A stretch of DNA of 64,000 bases from Plantago ovata (GCA_028274465.1 CM051458.1:52441253-52505252), one strand, 5' to 3'; shown: positions 10,618-23,247, counted from the stretch's first letter. Program-made: numbers and translations. Notes: generated by a model not told the origin, from the letters alone.

Positions 10618-11521
10618 TGATGAATGTCTATTTTAAACTTTCATTTGAATCTTTTTTCACCAATTTAGCTATCCTCTATGTTAATTTATCTATATTTTAG
10701 TGCATTTTATTAGAATAGTGTCACGTTTCCCTTTAGTTTGTATTTTACAGGTTTTGAGTGAAAAACGAGATTTTCCGGGCAATTATATTGAAGTAGACAA
10801 GGAATTGGTGTTCCGAAGGCCTATTTGGAGTATCCAGAAGATTCCGGATAGGATTTGAAGTCTAGAGGTCGAGTCTGAAGGCTAAAAGGTCACTAGAAGG
10901 CAAAAACCGAGTCCGGAAAGGAGAAGAAATCCAAAAACGCGTCGAAAACGCGTATATGGCCGAAAAAACCTCCCGGGCGAGTCGCCCGGGATGTGGGGCG
11001 AATCGCCCCACACCAGGCGAATCGCCCGGTGTGTGGGGCGAATCGCCCCACACCTGCCGAATCACTATATATAGTTGATCAGTTTTTTTTCGTTTTCCAT
11101 ACTTTCTCAGACCTTTTCTCTCACCTTTCTCATTAGTTTTAGGTAGGAATTCTCCAGAGCCTGTTCTGGGGATTCTTAGCTTAGGAGATACTTTTTCTTA
11201 GCGTTTTGGAGCTTGTAAGATCGCGATTCTTCGAAGATTGACAACCTTCGGTAACATTGTATCATACAGTTTTTCTATTTATATTTATTTATCTTTCAAC
11301 ATGTTTTCATTCATTCGTGCTATGATTTCTGTTGATTGCATGACATCTATGAGTAGCTAAACTTCTCGTTGGTGATAGTATGTGATTTCTTAGCGAAGGG
11401 TTAATAATTATGCTAATGGCTATATCGCGCATTATACTTTGAGTTATTGCTTTATTTATTTGATCTATCTAAAACCTCTATCTTCGTAGTGTTGAATAAT
11501 TACGGAACACAATTGGACAAT
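10618..11521 (+). repeat. 5' LTR of gypsy element A, first part
   Basis: It starts TGATGAATGTC inside the Sirevirus fragment and has the palindrome array (10972-11053) and the TATA-like TATATATAG near 11066. It stops at GGACAAT, where the minus-strand element M begins. The missing end of this LTR resumes at 20981 after the 5-bp duplication ACAAT. Confidence 0.88.
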
Positions 11522-12795
11522 TGATGAACGCGCGGATGTCGTGCTCCGGATTCAGCAAATAAATTTGTAATTAGCCAAAGGCAATCCACAACTACAACGA
11601 AAACCATAGTGTAGCAGTAGAATGACTCGAGTGTCGTTCTCTCAGAACTATAACTAGCTTTATCTATTTAACAAGAGAATATAAAACAGAAGACAGATAG
11701 CAATAGGGGGTTTCTAGCAGATAATGGAGATTGGTGATAGTATGGTCATTCTTAACATAATGGGTCGATAATCATGCATAAATTCCTCGGTCTTGCATAG
11801 AGATCTTTGAATCAATCTAGTGTCCTGTTGCAAATATTAAGCACTACGAAGATAGTTTGGTCTGACAAGTCAATCACGATTGTCCTAATGTGTTCCGTAA
11901 TTATTCAACACTACGAAGATAATTGGTCTGATGGTCGACAAGTGTCCAATTGTGCATAATAATTAATACAACATACGAGAATTTTGGTTACAACTGATCA
12001 ACGAAATAAAGCAATGACACGGAGTATAATGCGCGATATAGCCATTAGCATGATTATCTTCCCTTCGCTAAGAATTCACATACTACCACCAACGATAAGT
12101 TTAGCTACTCATAATAGGCATGCAATCAACAGAAATCATAGAAGAAAACATGTTGAAAGAATATAATAAAATAAGTAGAATAAAACTGTAAGATACAAAG
12201 TTACCGAAGGTTGTCAATCTCCGGATGATTGCGGTCCTACGAGCTCCAAACTGCTATGAAAAAGTATCCCCTAAGGTACAAAACTCCCAGGATAGGCCCC
12301 GGGAAGTTCCTACCTAAAACTATAGAGAGAGGTGAGAAAGTAGGTCTGGAAAGATATGATTTTCGGAGAAAAACTGAGCACTATATATAGGCCCCGAAAA
12401 ACCACGGGGCGGTTCGCCCCAGCACGCGGCGGTTCGCCCCCGAGTCTTTCTCGCGGAATTCCGCATTTTCGACGCATTTTTGGATTTCTTAACCTTTTCG
12501 AACTCGGTTTCTGAGTTCTAGTAGTCTTCTAACCTCCAGATTCGGCCCCTAGACTTCAAATCCTATCCGGAAACTTCATATACTCCAAATAGGCTTCTGG
12601 AACACCAATTCCTTGTCAACTTCAATATAATTGCCCGGAATTCTTCGAATTTCAACCAAAACCTGTAAAATAAAATCTAAAGGGAAACGTGATATTATTC
12701 TAATAAAATGCACTAAAATATAGCTAAATTAACATAGAGAATAGCTAAAATAGGTGAAAAAGACTCGAATGAAAGTGTAAAATACACATTCATCA
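11522..12795 (-). repeat. gypsy 3' LTR of M (left copy)
   Basis: The left end is TGATGAACGCGCGG and the right end is ACATTCATCA, beside the complement of the polypurine tract (12796-12813). A palindrome array lies at 12404-12441. Closely similar to 14629-15810 and 19728-20980. Confidence 0.88.
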
Positions 12796-14384
12796 AACTC
12801 CCCAAACCGAACCTTTGCTTGTACTCAAGCAACTAAACTAGACTCTAATACAAAAAACATGCAAGACACAAAATGGAGTCTCATGCCAAATAAAATGAAC
12901 TAATCTACTGAATCTATCAAATAACATATGAACAAAAACCATATAAATCAAAGCATGAATATAGGTCGAAGAATACCTCGATTGACTTATACACATCCAC
13001 ATAGGCACTTATGTCAAGACAAGATAGTCTCTCGTAACATTCTCTACCTGGACCTAGTCAGTGACGACCTAATGAAGCATGCTAAGATACGAATGGTTGC
13101 CCCGTGCCAATGAAACTGAGGACTTACTGCTGTTCCACCATGTTAAGACTTTTCCTCAAAAGAGGTCGAACCAGTACTGGCTCTCATCAAACGAAGGAGG
13201 GTTCTCTATAAAGATAAGCCTCCCCTATTCTACCCATCTTTCAAGTAAAGTCTTAAGCTATTCAACACTTCCTGAATGGCAGGACGAGGGTGGTCTAGAA
13301 CAGATGACACTCAAGACAAAAAAGTTAAAAACACGATTACGAACAAAAATGGAAAAGACTCAACACTTTGCTAAACTGCTATTTGGCTTTCTTTTTTGGA
13401 CCCTTCATTGCTTTTTGGGGTCTTTTCTTTTTTTTTTCTTTTTTCCTTTCCAGATTCTTTCTTTTTTTTTCGTTTTCTTTTTATCTGGAAATTTTTCTTT
13501 TATTTTTTTTCGATTTTTTTCTAGCCAGCAGTAGCATAACAAAAGAGAAAACAAAATGACTCACACGACTTCCCCAAACCTATTCGAAAGAATAGGTTGG
13601 AGTACAAAATTTACGGAAAAGGAAAAATAAACTCACGATACGAAAATGAAAAACAGAAACAAGTCTATGATGGTGTACCCCTCCCCAAACCTATTCGGAA
13701 GAATAGGTTATAAACAAAGGATCACACAACCTCACACTACCTCCTTTCTAGGCATTTAGCAATCTCAAAGCATGGTGAAGACTTGTTGCCTCTTAGGTTC
13801 ATAATTACTCGGGAAACAACCATAAGACCCTCACATGCATCATCCTATTATAAAAGGCCTTCGTGAACCGCAGTAGAGAAACACCACTAAGTGATGACGA
13901 GACTACCAAGCTTAACTAAGTGCAATACATAAATGTGACAAGCCAAGCGAGAAACCCTCAAACAAATTCATAGAGATGAGCATACGATTAATGGCAAGTT
14001 AGTTAATCTTAACCCAATAAAAAAGTTCAAAAAATTCGGCAATAAACTCCATATAAAAACATGCAGACTATCCTAGGAAGCATAAACGTGCAAATCAAAA
14101 AAAAAATTCAACGAGTTATAATACAAGCAAGATAAGTATAGAGATCAAGCTAATAGTATAAGATAACAAGCATAGCCTCCTCAACCTCCGATAACCTGAC
14201 CGTCGTCCGCTCGTCCCGACGTCGAAGGTGGATCCAAGGTGAGAGCTAATCTTGTATAATTGACCTATAATACTCAATCAAACTCGTGAGATAAATCCAA
14301 AGCTGTAAGAAAGCGATAAAAATTCGCGGGTTGCCTCCGGATAGCGCCATTGTTAAAAGTCTTTGACTCGACTCCTGTCTGCCC
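12796..14384 (-). repeat. gypsy 3' region (M, left copy)
   Basis: No gene. It holds the polypurine tract complement, the T-rich tract at about 13380-13520, and both hairpins (13577-13598, 13688-13709). The Phe-rich frames here come from the T-rich tract and are not genes. Confidence 0.78.
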
Positions 14385-14528
14385 TATTCTTCTTTTTGCG
14401 GGTACAGGCTTCCCCGTCATTGATCTCCTTTCCATGCAACGAACCTGTGAATAAGAAAATATAGGTCTGTAGACCACAGTAGTGAGTAGTAATATCAGCG
14501 GTTCCGGTGGAATCAGGTATGGCTTGCA
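14385..14528 (-). pseudogene. gag-pro C-terminal tail next to a gap
   Basis: It matches the last about 45 codons of the gag-pro ORF at 17405-19557, with several single-base losses compared with that copy. It is cut off by the gap at 14529. Confidence 0.65.
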
Positions 14529-14628
14529 NNNNNNNNNNNNNNNNNNNNNNNNNNNNNNNNNNNNNNNNNNNNNNNNNNNNNNNNNNNNNNNNNNNNNNNN
14601 NNNNNNNNNNNNNNNNNNNNNNNNNNNN
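14529..14628. other. assembly gap, 100 N
   Basis: Exactly 100 N, the usual placeholder for a gap of unknown size. The two sides are near-copies of each other. Confidence 0.99.
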
Positions 14629-15810
14629 AACTAAACGAAAAACCATAGTGTACCAGTAGATGACTCGCGTGCGTTCTCTCAGAAACTAATAAAACTAGCT
14701 TATCTATTTACAAGAGAATATAAAACAGGAAGACAGTAGCAATAGGGGGTTTCTAGCAGATAATGGAGATTGGTGATAGTATGGTTCATTCTAACAAATG
14801 GTCGATAATCATGCTTAAATCCCGGTCTTGCATAGGATCTTTGAATCAATCTAGTGTCCTGTTGCACATTAGCACTACGAAGATAGTTTGGTCTGACAAG
14901 TCAATCACGATTGTCCTAATGTGTTCCGTAATTATTCAACACTACGAAGATAATTGGTCTGATGGTCGACAAGTGTCCAATTGTGCATAATAATTAATAC
15001 AACATACGAGAATTTTGGTTTACAACTGATCAACGAATAAAGCAATGACACGGAGTATAATGCGCGATATAGCCATAGCATGATTATCTTCCTTCGCTAA
15101 GAATTCACATACTCCACCAACGATAGTTTAGCTACTCATAATAGGCATGCAATCAACAGAAATCATAGAAGAAAACATGTTGAAAGAATAATAAAATAAG
15201 TAGAATAAAACTGTAAGATACAAAGTTACCGAAGGTTGTCCATCTCCGGATGATTGCGGTCCTACGAGCTCCAAAGCTATGAAAAAGTATCCCCTAAGCT
15301 ACGGAACTCCCAGGACAGGCCCCGGAAGTTCCTACCTAAAACTATAGAGAGAGGTGAGAAAGTGGTCTGGAAAGATATGATTTCGGAGAAAAACTGAGCA
15401 CTATATATAGGCCCCGAAAAACACGGGGCGGTTCGCCCCAGCATGCGGGCGGTTCGCCCCCGGTTTTTTCGCGGAATTCCGCGTTTTCGACGCGTTTGGA
15501 TTTCTTCACCTTTTCGGACTCGGTTTCTGACTTCTAGTGGCCTTCTAACCTCCAGATTCGGCCCCTAGACTCCAAATCCTATCCGGAAACCTTCAGATAC
15601 TCCAAATAGGCTTCTGGAACACCAATTCTGTGTCAACTTCAATATAATTGCCCGGAATCCTTCGAATTTCAACCAAAACCTGTAAAATAAATCTAAAGGG
15701 AACGTGACACTATTCTAATAAAATGCACTAAAATATAGCTAAATTAACATAGAGGATAGCTAAAATAGGTGAAAAAGACTCGAATGAAAGTGTAAAATAC
15801 ACATTCATCA
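14629..15810 (-). repeat. gypsy 3' LTR of M (right copy)
   Basis: Same LTR as 11522-12795, but its first few hundred bases after the gap show many single-base deletions. The palindrome array is at about 15423-15463. It ends ACATTCATCA at 15810, followed by the polypurine tract complement. Confidence 0.82.
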
Positions 15811-17404
15811 AACTCCCCAAACCGAACCTTTGCTTGTCCTCAAGCAACTAAGCTAGACTCTAATACAAAAAAACATGCAAGACACAAAATGGAGTTTCAT
15901 GCCAAATAAAATGAACTAATCTACTGAATCTATCAAATAACATATGAACAAAAACCAATAAAATCAAGCATGAATATAGGTTGAAGAATACCTCGATGAC
16001 TTATACACATCCACATAAGCACTTATGTCAAGACAAGATAGTCTCTCGTAACATTCTCTACCTGGACCTAGTCAGTGACGACGTAATGAAGCATGCTAAG
16101 ATACGAATGGTTGCCCCGTGCCTATGAAACTGAGGACTTACTGCTTGTTCCACCATGTTAAGACTTTCCTCAAAAGAGGTCGAACCAGTACTGGCTCTCA
16201 TCAAACGAAGGAGGGTTCTCTATAAAAGATAAGCCTCCCCTATTCTACCCATCTTTCAAGTAAAGTCTTAAGCTATTCAACACTTCCTTGAATGGCAGGA
16301 CGAGGGTGGATCTAGAACAGATGACACTCAAGACAAAAAAGTTAAAAACACGATTACGAACAAAAATGGAAAAGACTCAACACTTTGCTAAACTGCTATT
16401 TGGCTTTCTTTTTTGGACCCTTCATTGCTTTTTTTGGGGTCTTTTCTTTTTTTTTCTTTTTTCCTTTCCAGATTCTTTCTTTTTTTTTTCGTTTTCTTTT
16501 TATCTGGAAATTTTTCTTTTATTTTTTTTCGATTTTTTTCTAGCCAGCAGTAGCATAACAAAGAGAAAACAAAATGACTCACACTACTTCCCAAACCTAT
16601 TCGAAAGAATAGGTTGGAGCACAAAATTTACGGAAAAGGAAAAATAAACTGACGAAACGAAAATGAAAAACAGAAACAAGTCTATGATGATGGTGTAACC
16701 CCCTCCCCAAACCTATTCGGAAGAATAGGTTATAAACAAAGGATCACACAACCTCACACTACCTCCTTTCTAGGCATTTAGCAATCTCAAAGCATGGTGA
16801 AGACTTGTTGCCTCTTAGGTTCATAATTACTCGGGAAAACAACCACAAGACCCTCACATGCATCATCCTATTATAAAGGCCTTCGTGAACCGCAGTAGAG
16901 AAAACACCACTAAGTGATGTCGAGACTACCAAGCTTAACTAAGTGCAATACATAAATGTGACAAGCCAAGCGAGAAACACCTCAAACAAATTCATAGAGA
17001 TGAAGCATACGATTAATGGCATAGTTAGTTAATCTACCCAATAAAAAAGTTCAAAAAATTCGGCAATAAACTCCATATAAAACATGCAAGACTATCCTAG
17101 GAAAGCAGTAAACGTGCAAATGCAAAAAAAATTCACGAGTTTATCATAAGCAAGATAAGTATAGAGAGCAAGATAAGTATAGAGATAACCAGCGATAGCC
17201 TCCTCACCAAACCTGAACGTCGTCGCTCGTCCCGAACGTCGAAAGTGGATCCAAGGTGAGAGCTAATGCTTGTATAATTGACCTATAATACTCAATCAAA
17301 CTCGTGAGATAAAATCCAAAGCTGTAAAGAAAGCGATAAAAATTCCGGGTTGCCTCCCGGATAGCGCCATTGTTTAAAGTCTTTGACTCGACTCCTGTCT
17401 GCGC
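15811..17404 (-). repeat. gypsy 3' region (M, right copy)
   Basis: No gene. It holds the polypurine tract complement, the T-rich tract at about 16390-16540, hairpins at 16594-16615 and 16710-16731, a short local duplication (AGATAAGTATAGAGA) near 17150-17187, and the post-gag hairpin near 17343-17361 (CCGGG-TTGCCT-CCCGG). The ORF3 module present in E and H is absent. Confidence 0.78.
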
Positions 17405-19557
17405 CTAATTCTTCTTTTTGCGGGTACTAGGCTTCCCCTTCATTGATCTCCTTTCCATGACACGAACCTGTGAATAAGAAAGAATATAGGCTGTAAGACC
17501 ACAGTAGTGAGTAGTAATATCAGGCGGTTCCGGTGGATCAGGTATGGCTTGCAACACGTGTTGCTTGCCATCCACTTCGATGGTGCAAGTTCTTTGGTAG
17601 ATGTCCATCACGGAGCGTAGCTTGGTCAATAACGTTTTCCCTAAGAGTATGACATCCCCCGTCCCAGGTGCAGATGCCGGCATAACTACAAAATTTGTGT
17701 ATATAGATGCTTCACCGATCTTGACCAACACATTTTTCACAACGCCCTCGGGTCTCATAAAGGATCCATCCGCCAGTTGCACAATAGCCCTTTGCTCAGA
17801 TAGTTTTCCAAGGTTGCTCTTTTCAAACACATTCAAAGGAATTATGTTTGAGTAGGATCCCGTATCTAGCGTGGCACGGACATCTTCAAGCTCACCAATC
17901 CCTACCTTAACATCGAAACTTTTAGGGAGTGGTTCGGGATCCTCTTGCTCCTCATCACTTGTGTCAGAACCAAGGTCCTTCTCTTCTTCCTCAGCCTGTA
18001 GGAGTTCTTCCTTCATGCAACACTCGCACCTAACAACATTCTTGATGGTGATTTCGTCAGGTACATCACCAGCCAACGTAATGGCATTCGACTTCAAAAT
18101 GTTGCTAGGCAGTTTGCCTTGTTCCCTACTTGCTCCTCGGTCGATCAACTCTTGCATCTTTTGATGGGAAAGCCTTGTGCTTTCTTCCAACCTATCAAGC
18201 CTTGCCCTAGTCTTCTCGGAGTCTTCTTCATAACGTTTGAGAAAACTTTGTGTATGATCGACCATCTTTTGCAAGTTCTCCATCAGTTGAGCCGACTTCG
18301 ACTTCGGTGGCTCTTTTGGAGCGGGGTTTTCGCAGTGATCATTACCATAGTTTAGCCTACTACGGTCTTGGTTAGGTCCATAAGTTTGGTTAGCCGGTGC
18401 ATATCCTTGATTGTTACGGTATCCTCTTCTCCAAAATCCACCTCGAGGATTCCTACCGTCTTGTCCGTAGCTAACTTCCTGAGTCCCAAACTCCGTAGCA
18501 AAGGCTTCTTCTTTGCCTCCTCGAGCCCAGTTGCCATCATCGTATGCCAGCTCCGATCTACACATATGAGCCCCATGCCCATAGTTCTTGCATATTCGGC
18601 ATACTTCGTTCGAAACAGTTGTTCCGGTGGCGCTTTTGAGGACCTTCTTCAATTCGTTGGTAAAGCACTCGAATTGATCCCCATTCCTCCTGTACATAGG
18701 GGCTTCTTGAGTTGGTGGAGCTTCAGGTCCACGTCTCCTAACCATTTCTCTTGGGTCCTTGAATTGCGATCCCTTAGCAAGCCTTTCGAAAACTGCCCAG
18801 ACGGCTTCTGCGGTTTCCTCCCAAATATTGCCTCGGCATTGGAAATCCACCACTTGTTGGTTCTCGAAGATTAGTCCATTGTAGAAGTGTTGGACTAAGT
18901 CGGAAAGTTCAAAACCATTGTGAGGGCACTTGTTCGTGAGATCCTGGAATCTCTCAAACGCGGTGTAGATGGTCTCATCATAGTCCTGCTTGAATCCAGT
19001 GATTTGCGCCTTTAGCGCGGTAGTCAAGGTGTGAAGGAAGTATTTCTCCATGAAAGCTGAAAAAACCTTCTCCCAAGTGTCCAGCGAGCCTGCTGGTAGA
19101 GAACTCAGCCATGACTTGGCTCTGTCGCCAAGTCCCATAGAAAAAATATTCATCCTCAACTCATCCGTTGTTATGTCAGCTCCGGGTCGTGGGAGTTGGT
19201 TGACGAAATCATCGATATCGTGCAAGTACCCCATCACATCTTCCCTTGATAAGCCATAGAACCTCGGAAGTTGTTGGAATGCGTGGTTCTTGATCTCCAG
19301 ATCTCGGGTTGCAGACGAAAGAACAATCGCCGGTCCCCTCATACGATCTTTGGTGGGTTGAACCCATGCCTTCAGTGGTCTAGCTTCTGCCATTCCGTCG
19401 ATTTCCTTGAAAAGACTAAGTAGAGATTCAGAGAAATCGGTTTCCTCTATTTCCTCTAGTGCGCGCCTTTCAAGTAGTCGCCTTCTTTGGTGGTAGACTC
19501 TGTCGATCTCAGCAATTAAACAGCAAGCGGTGTTCCTGCAGAACGTGTATGCAGCAT
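17405..19557 (-). CDS. gag-pro: gypsy gag-protease polyprotein (M), nearly intact
   Basis: About 700 codons on the minus strand. Gag core: RDLEIKNHAFQQLPRFYG, TWEKVFSAFMEKYF and LVQHFYNGL, typical of plant Ty3-gypsy retrotransposon gag. CCHC zinc knuckle CRICKNYGHGAHMC (about 18559-18602). A Lys/Glu-rich likely coiled region follows. The aspartic protease has LDTGSYSN (Asp-Thr-Gly codons at 17858-17866) and LLGKTLLTKLRS. Nothing after the protease encodes RT or integrase. The family start codon, ATG at 19557, leads into a one-base deletion about 14 codons in, so the long frame is reached only from an in-frame GTG further upstream; I treat this as a frameshift near the N-terminus. The rest is open, so this is the best preserved gag-pro here. 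It would assemble particles and cleave itself, and needs enzymes from elsewhere to move. Confidence 0.88.
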
Positions 19558-19705
19558 ACACTATCTATCACAGACTAGGAAAGGTGATTAGAAACAGACT
19601 AGGAAAGCAGTATCAGAGAGAGATTAAAAACGGAAAACTAAAACTAATAGAATTAGGAATCTAAAGCTGTAGATATAAACAGATTAAACAGAAAAAAGGA
19701 GTATA

Positions 19706-19727
19706 GTCCCCGGCAACGGCGTCAATT
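19706..19727 (-). other. primer-binding site of M
   Basis: On the minus strand it reads TTGACGCCGTTGCCGGGGAC, directly after the LTR end. This is the Athila-type site, with one G-to-A change from TTGGCGCC. It is usually assigned to tRNA-Asp in Athila elements. Confidence 0.8.
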
Positions 19728-20980
19728 TGATGAACGCGCGGATGTCGTGCTCCGGATTCAGCAAATAAATTTGTAATTAGCCAAAGCCAATCCACAACTA
19801 CAACGAAAACCGTAGTGTAGCAGTAGAATGACTCGAGTGTCGTTCTCTCAGGACTATAACTAGCTTTATCTATTTAACAAGAGAATATAAAACAGCTGAC
19901 AAATAGCAGTAGGGGGTTTCTAGCAGATAATGGAGATTGGTGATAGTATGGTCCTTCTTAACATAACGGGTCGATAATCATGCATAAATTCCTCGGTCTT
20001 GCATAGAGATCTTTGAAACAATCTAGTGTCCTGTTGCAAATATTAAGCACTACGAAGATAGTTTGGTCTGACAAGTCAATCACGATTGTCCTAATGTGTT
20101 CCGTAATTATTCAACACTACGAAGATAATTGGTCTGATGGTCGACAAGTGTCCAATTGTGCATAATAATGAATACAACATACGAGAATTTTGGTTACAAC
20201 TGATCAACGAAATAAAGCAATGACACGGAGTATAATGCGCGATATAGACATTAGCATGATTATCTACCCTTCGCTAAGAATTCACATAATACCACCAACG
20301 ATAAGTTTAGCTACTCATAATAGACATGCAATCAACAGAAATCATAGAAGAAAACATGTTGAAAGAATATAATAAAATAAGTAGAATAAAACTGTAAGAT
20401 ACAAAGTTACCAAAGGTTGTCAATCTCCGGATGATTGCGGTCCTACGAACTCCAAACTGCTATGAAAAAGTATCCCCTAAGCTACAGAACTCCCAGGACA
20501 GGCCCCGGGAAGTTCCTACCTAAAACTATAGAGAGAGGTGAGAAAGTAGGTCTAGAAAGATATGATTTTCGGAGAAAAACTGAGCACTATATATAGGCCC
20601 CGAAAAACCACGGGGCGGTTCGCCCGAGTCTTTCTCGCGGAATTCCGCGTTTTCGACGCGTTTTTTGATTTCTTCACCTTTTCGGACTCGGTTTCTGACT
20701 TCTAGTAGCCTTCTAACCTCCAGATTCGGCTCCTAGACTTCAAATCGTATCCGGAAACCTTCAGATACTCCAAATAGGCTTCTGGAACACCAATTCCTTG
20801 TCAACTTCAATATAATTGCCCGGAATTCTTCAAATTTCAACCAAAACCTGTAAAATAAAATCTAAAGGGAAACGTGACACTATTCTAATAAAATGCACTA
20901 AAATATAGCTAAATTAACATAGAGGATAGCTAAAATAGGTGAAAAAGACTCGAATGAAAGTGTAAAATACACATTCATCA
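19728..20980 (-). repeat. gypsy 5' LTR of M
   Basis: The ends TGATGAACGC (19728) and ACATTCATCA (20980) are followed by ACAAT, the target duplication. Only one palindrome unit is present (near 20611-20629), whereas the other M LTR copies have two. Confidence 0.9.
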
Positions 20981-21285
20981 ACAATTCATTGTTCAAAGAT
21001 CTCTATGCAAATCCGGGGACTTCATGCATGATTATTAACCTTCTATGCTTTGAATGACCATACTATCACCAATATCCATTATCTGTTAAGAAAAATCTTT
21101 GCTAAGTCGTCTGATGATTTTATATTCTTAAGTTAGATTAGATAAAGCTAGTTATAGTCCTTAGAGATCGACACTCGAGGTTATTCTACTGCTACACTAC
21201 GGTTTTCGTTGTAGTTGTGAATTGCCTTTGGCTAAATACAAATTTATATGATTAATTAGAATCTGACAAATTCTTCCGTTCATCA
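20981..21285 (+). repeat. 5' LTR of gypsy element A, second part
   Basis: It begins with the duplicated ACAAT and continues the LTR interrupted at 11521, ending CCGTTCATCA before the primer site. Confidence 0.88.
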
Positions 21286-21431
21286 AATTGGCGTCGTTTC
21301 CGGGGACTATAATCCTTTTTTCTATTTAGCTTTTTTATATTTTCAGCATTCAATTCCTAGTTCTAGTAGTTTTTATTTTTCCTATTTAATCTCTCTCTGA
21401 TACTCCTTTCCTAGTTTGATCCAGATAGTGT
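21286..21431 (+). other. primer-binding site and 5' leader of A
   Basis: AATTGGCGTCGTTTCCGGGGAC lies at 21286-21307, a mutated Athila-type primer site (two differences from the copy at 24465). A T-rich leader follows to the gag ATG. Confidence 0.78.
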
Positions 21432-21803
21432 ATGCGACATACACGATCTAGAGGAACACCGCTTGCTGATTCAATTGCTGAGATCGACAGAGTCTACCAC
21501 CAAAGAAGGCGACTACTTCGAAGGCGTGAACTAGAGGAAATAGAGGATACCGATTTCTCTGAATATCTACACAGTCTTTTCAAGGAAATCGACGGAATGG
21601 CAGAAGCTAGACCACTGAAAGCATGGGTTCAACTCTCCAAGGATCGTATGAGGGGACCGGCGATTGTTCTTTCGTCTGCAACTCGGGATCTGGAAATCAA
21701 GAACCACGCGTTCCAACAACTTCCAAGGTTCTGTGGCTTAGCAAGGGAAGATGTGATGGGGTACTTGCACGATATCGATGATTTCGTCAACCAACTCCCA
21801 TGA
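21432..21803 (+). pseudogene. gag-pro: gag of element A, 5' fragment
   Basis: An intact N-terminus from ATG at 21432 (MRHTRSRGTPLADSIAEI, RVYHQRRRLL) through about 123 codons of gag (LEIKNHAFQQLPRF, GYLHDIDDFVNQLP). It is cut by the LTR of element B: the apparent stop is made by the LTR's first bases. The rest of this gag is not seen in the window. Confidence 0.87.
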
Positions 21804-23003
21804 TGATGAATGTGTATTTTACACTTTCATTTGAGTCTTTTTCACCTATGTTAGCTATCCTCTATGTTAATTTAGCTATATTTTAGTGCATTTTATTAGA
21901 ATAGTGTCACGTTTCCCTTTAGTTTGTATTTTACAGGTTTTGGGTGAAAAACGAGGTTTTCCGGGCAATTATATTGAAGTAGACAAGGAATTGGTGTTCC
22001 AGAAGCCTAATTGGATTATCTGAAAGATTTCGGATAGGATTTGAAGTCTAGGGGTCGAGTCTGAAGGCTAAAAGGTCACTAGAAGGCAAAAACCGAGTCC
22101 GAAAAGTGGAAGAAATCCAAAAACGCGTCGAAAACGCGTATCGGGCCGAAAAACACTCCCGGGCGAGTCGCCAGGGACGTGGGGCGAATCGCCCCACACC
22201 AGGCGAATCGCCCGTTGTGTGGGGCCCTTCGCCCCACACAATTCGAATGCCTATATATAGTTGCTCAGTTTACTCCGTTTTTCATACTTTTTCAGACCTT
22301 TTCTCTCACCTTTCTCAGTAGTTTTAGGTAGGAATTCTCCAGAGCCTATTCTGGGGGTTCTTAGCTTAGGAGATACTTTTTCTTAGCCGTTTGAAGCTTG
22401 TAAGATCGCGATTTTTCGGAGATTGACAACCTTCGGTAACATTGTATCTTACAGTTTTTCTATTTATATTTATATATCTTTCATCATGTTTTCATTCATT
22501 CGTGGTATGATTCCTGTTGATTGCATGACATCTATGAGTAGCTAAACTTCACGTTGGTGATAGTATGTGACTTCTTTGCGAAGGGTTAATAATTATGCTA
22601 ATGGCTATATCGCGCATTATACTCTGAGTTATTGCTTTATTTCTTTGATCTATCTAAATCTCTATCTTCGTAGTGTTGAATAATTACGGAACACAATTGG
22701 ACAATTCATTGATCAAAGATCTCCATGCAAGACCGAGGAATTTATGCATGATTATTAACCTGCTATGCTTTGAATGACCATACTATCACCAATCTCCATT
22801 ATCTGTTAAGAAAAACCTTTGCTAAGTCGTTTGTTGATTTATATTCTTAAGTTAAATTTGATAAAACTAGTTATAGTCCTTAGAGATCGACACTCGAGGT
22901 TATTCTACTGCTACACTACGGTTTTAGTTGTAGTTGTGAATTTCCTTTGGCTAAATACAAATTTATTTGATTAATTGGAACCCGACAATTCCAACGTTCA
23001 TCA
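21804..23003 (+). repeat. 5' LTR of gypsy element B
   Basis: From TGATGAATGTG inside the gag of A to CGTTCATCA before the primer site. The palindrome array lies at about 22157-22240 and the TATA-like TATATATAG near 22251. The left flank ends CATGA, the likely target duplication; the matching right copy is not seen. Confidence 0.88.
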
Positions 23004-23139
23004 AATTGGCGCCGCTGCCGGGGACTATACTCCTTTTTCTGTTTAACTTTTTTATATTTTCAGCATTCAATTCCTAGTCCTAGTAGTTTTAGTATTCCTA
23101 TTTAATCTCTCTCAGATACTGCTTTCCTAGTTTGTTACA
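23004..23139 (+). other. primer-binding site and leader of B
   Basis: AATTGGCGCCGCTGCCGGGGA at 23004-23024, with one change from the C copy, then a T-rich leader. The first codons of gag, seen in A, appear deleted here: the sequence jumps from the leader to AGGCGACTACTTC. Confidence 0.75.
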
Positions 23140-23247
23140 GATAGGCGACTACTTCAAAGGCGTGAACTAGAGGAAATAGAGGATACTGATTTCTCTGAAT
23201 CTCTACACAGTCTTTTCAAGGAAATCGACGGAATGGCAGAAGCTAGA
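23140..23247 (+). pseudogene. gag-pro: gag of element B, fragment 1
   Basis: It reads RRLLQRRELEEIEDTDFSES, FKEIDGMAEAR in the gag frame, then is interrupted by element C after CTAGA. The start codon region is missing. Fragment 2 resumes at 29271 with the duplicated CTAGA. Confidence 0.8.

Larger units (their letters stand above)
11522..20980 (-). mobile_element. gypsy element M with an apparent internal duplication across a gap
   Basis: A minus-strand gag-pro element inserted in the LTR of A, with target duplication ACAAT at 11517-11521 and 20981-20985. Reading from 20980 leftward: 5' LTR, primer site, gag-pro, 3' region, polypurine tract, LTR (14629-15810), a 100-N gap, then gag-pro tail, 3' region, polypurine tract and LTR again (11522-12795). 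A single matching target duplication brackets everything, so the second LTR-plus-3'-region is either a true tandem or, more likely, two unmerged copies of one sequence either side of the gap. Confidence 0.82.

Noticed and set aside
13368..13559. Phe- or Lys-rich reading frames in the T/A-rich tract of the gypsy 3' region (also near 7950, 16400, 27300, 31500, 48200)
   Set aside because: They are low-complexity translations of one homopolymer-rich non-coding tract; frame and length differ in every copy.
19557..19561. A start at the extreme upstream GTG giving MYAAYTFCRN for the M gag-pro
   Set aside because: Sister copies start at an ATG with MPHTRSAG; the GTG frame is out of phase with that N-terminus because of a one-base deletion.
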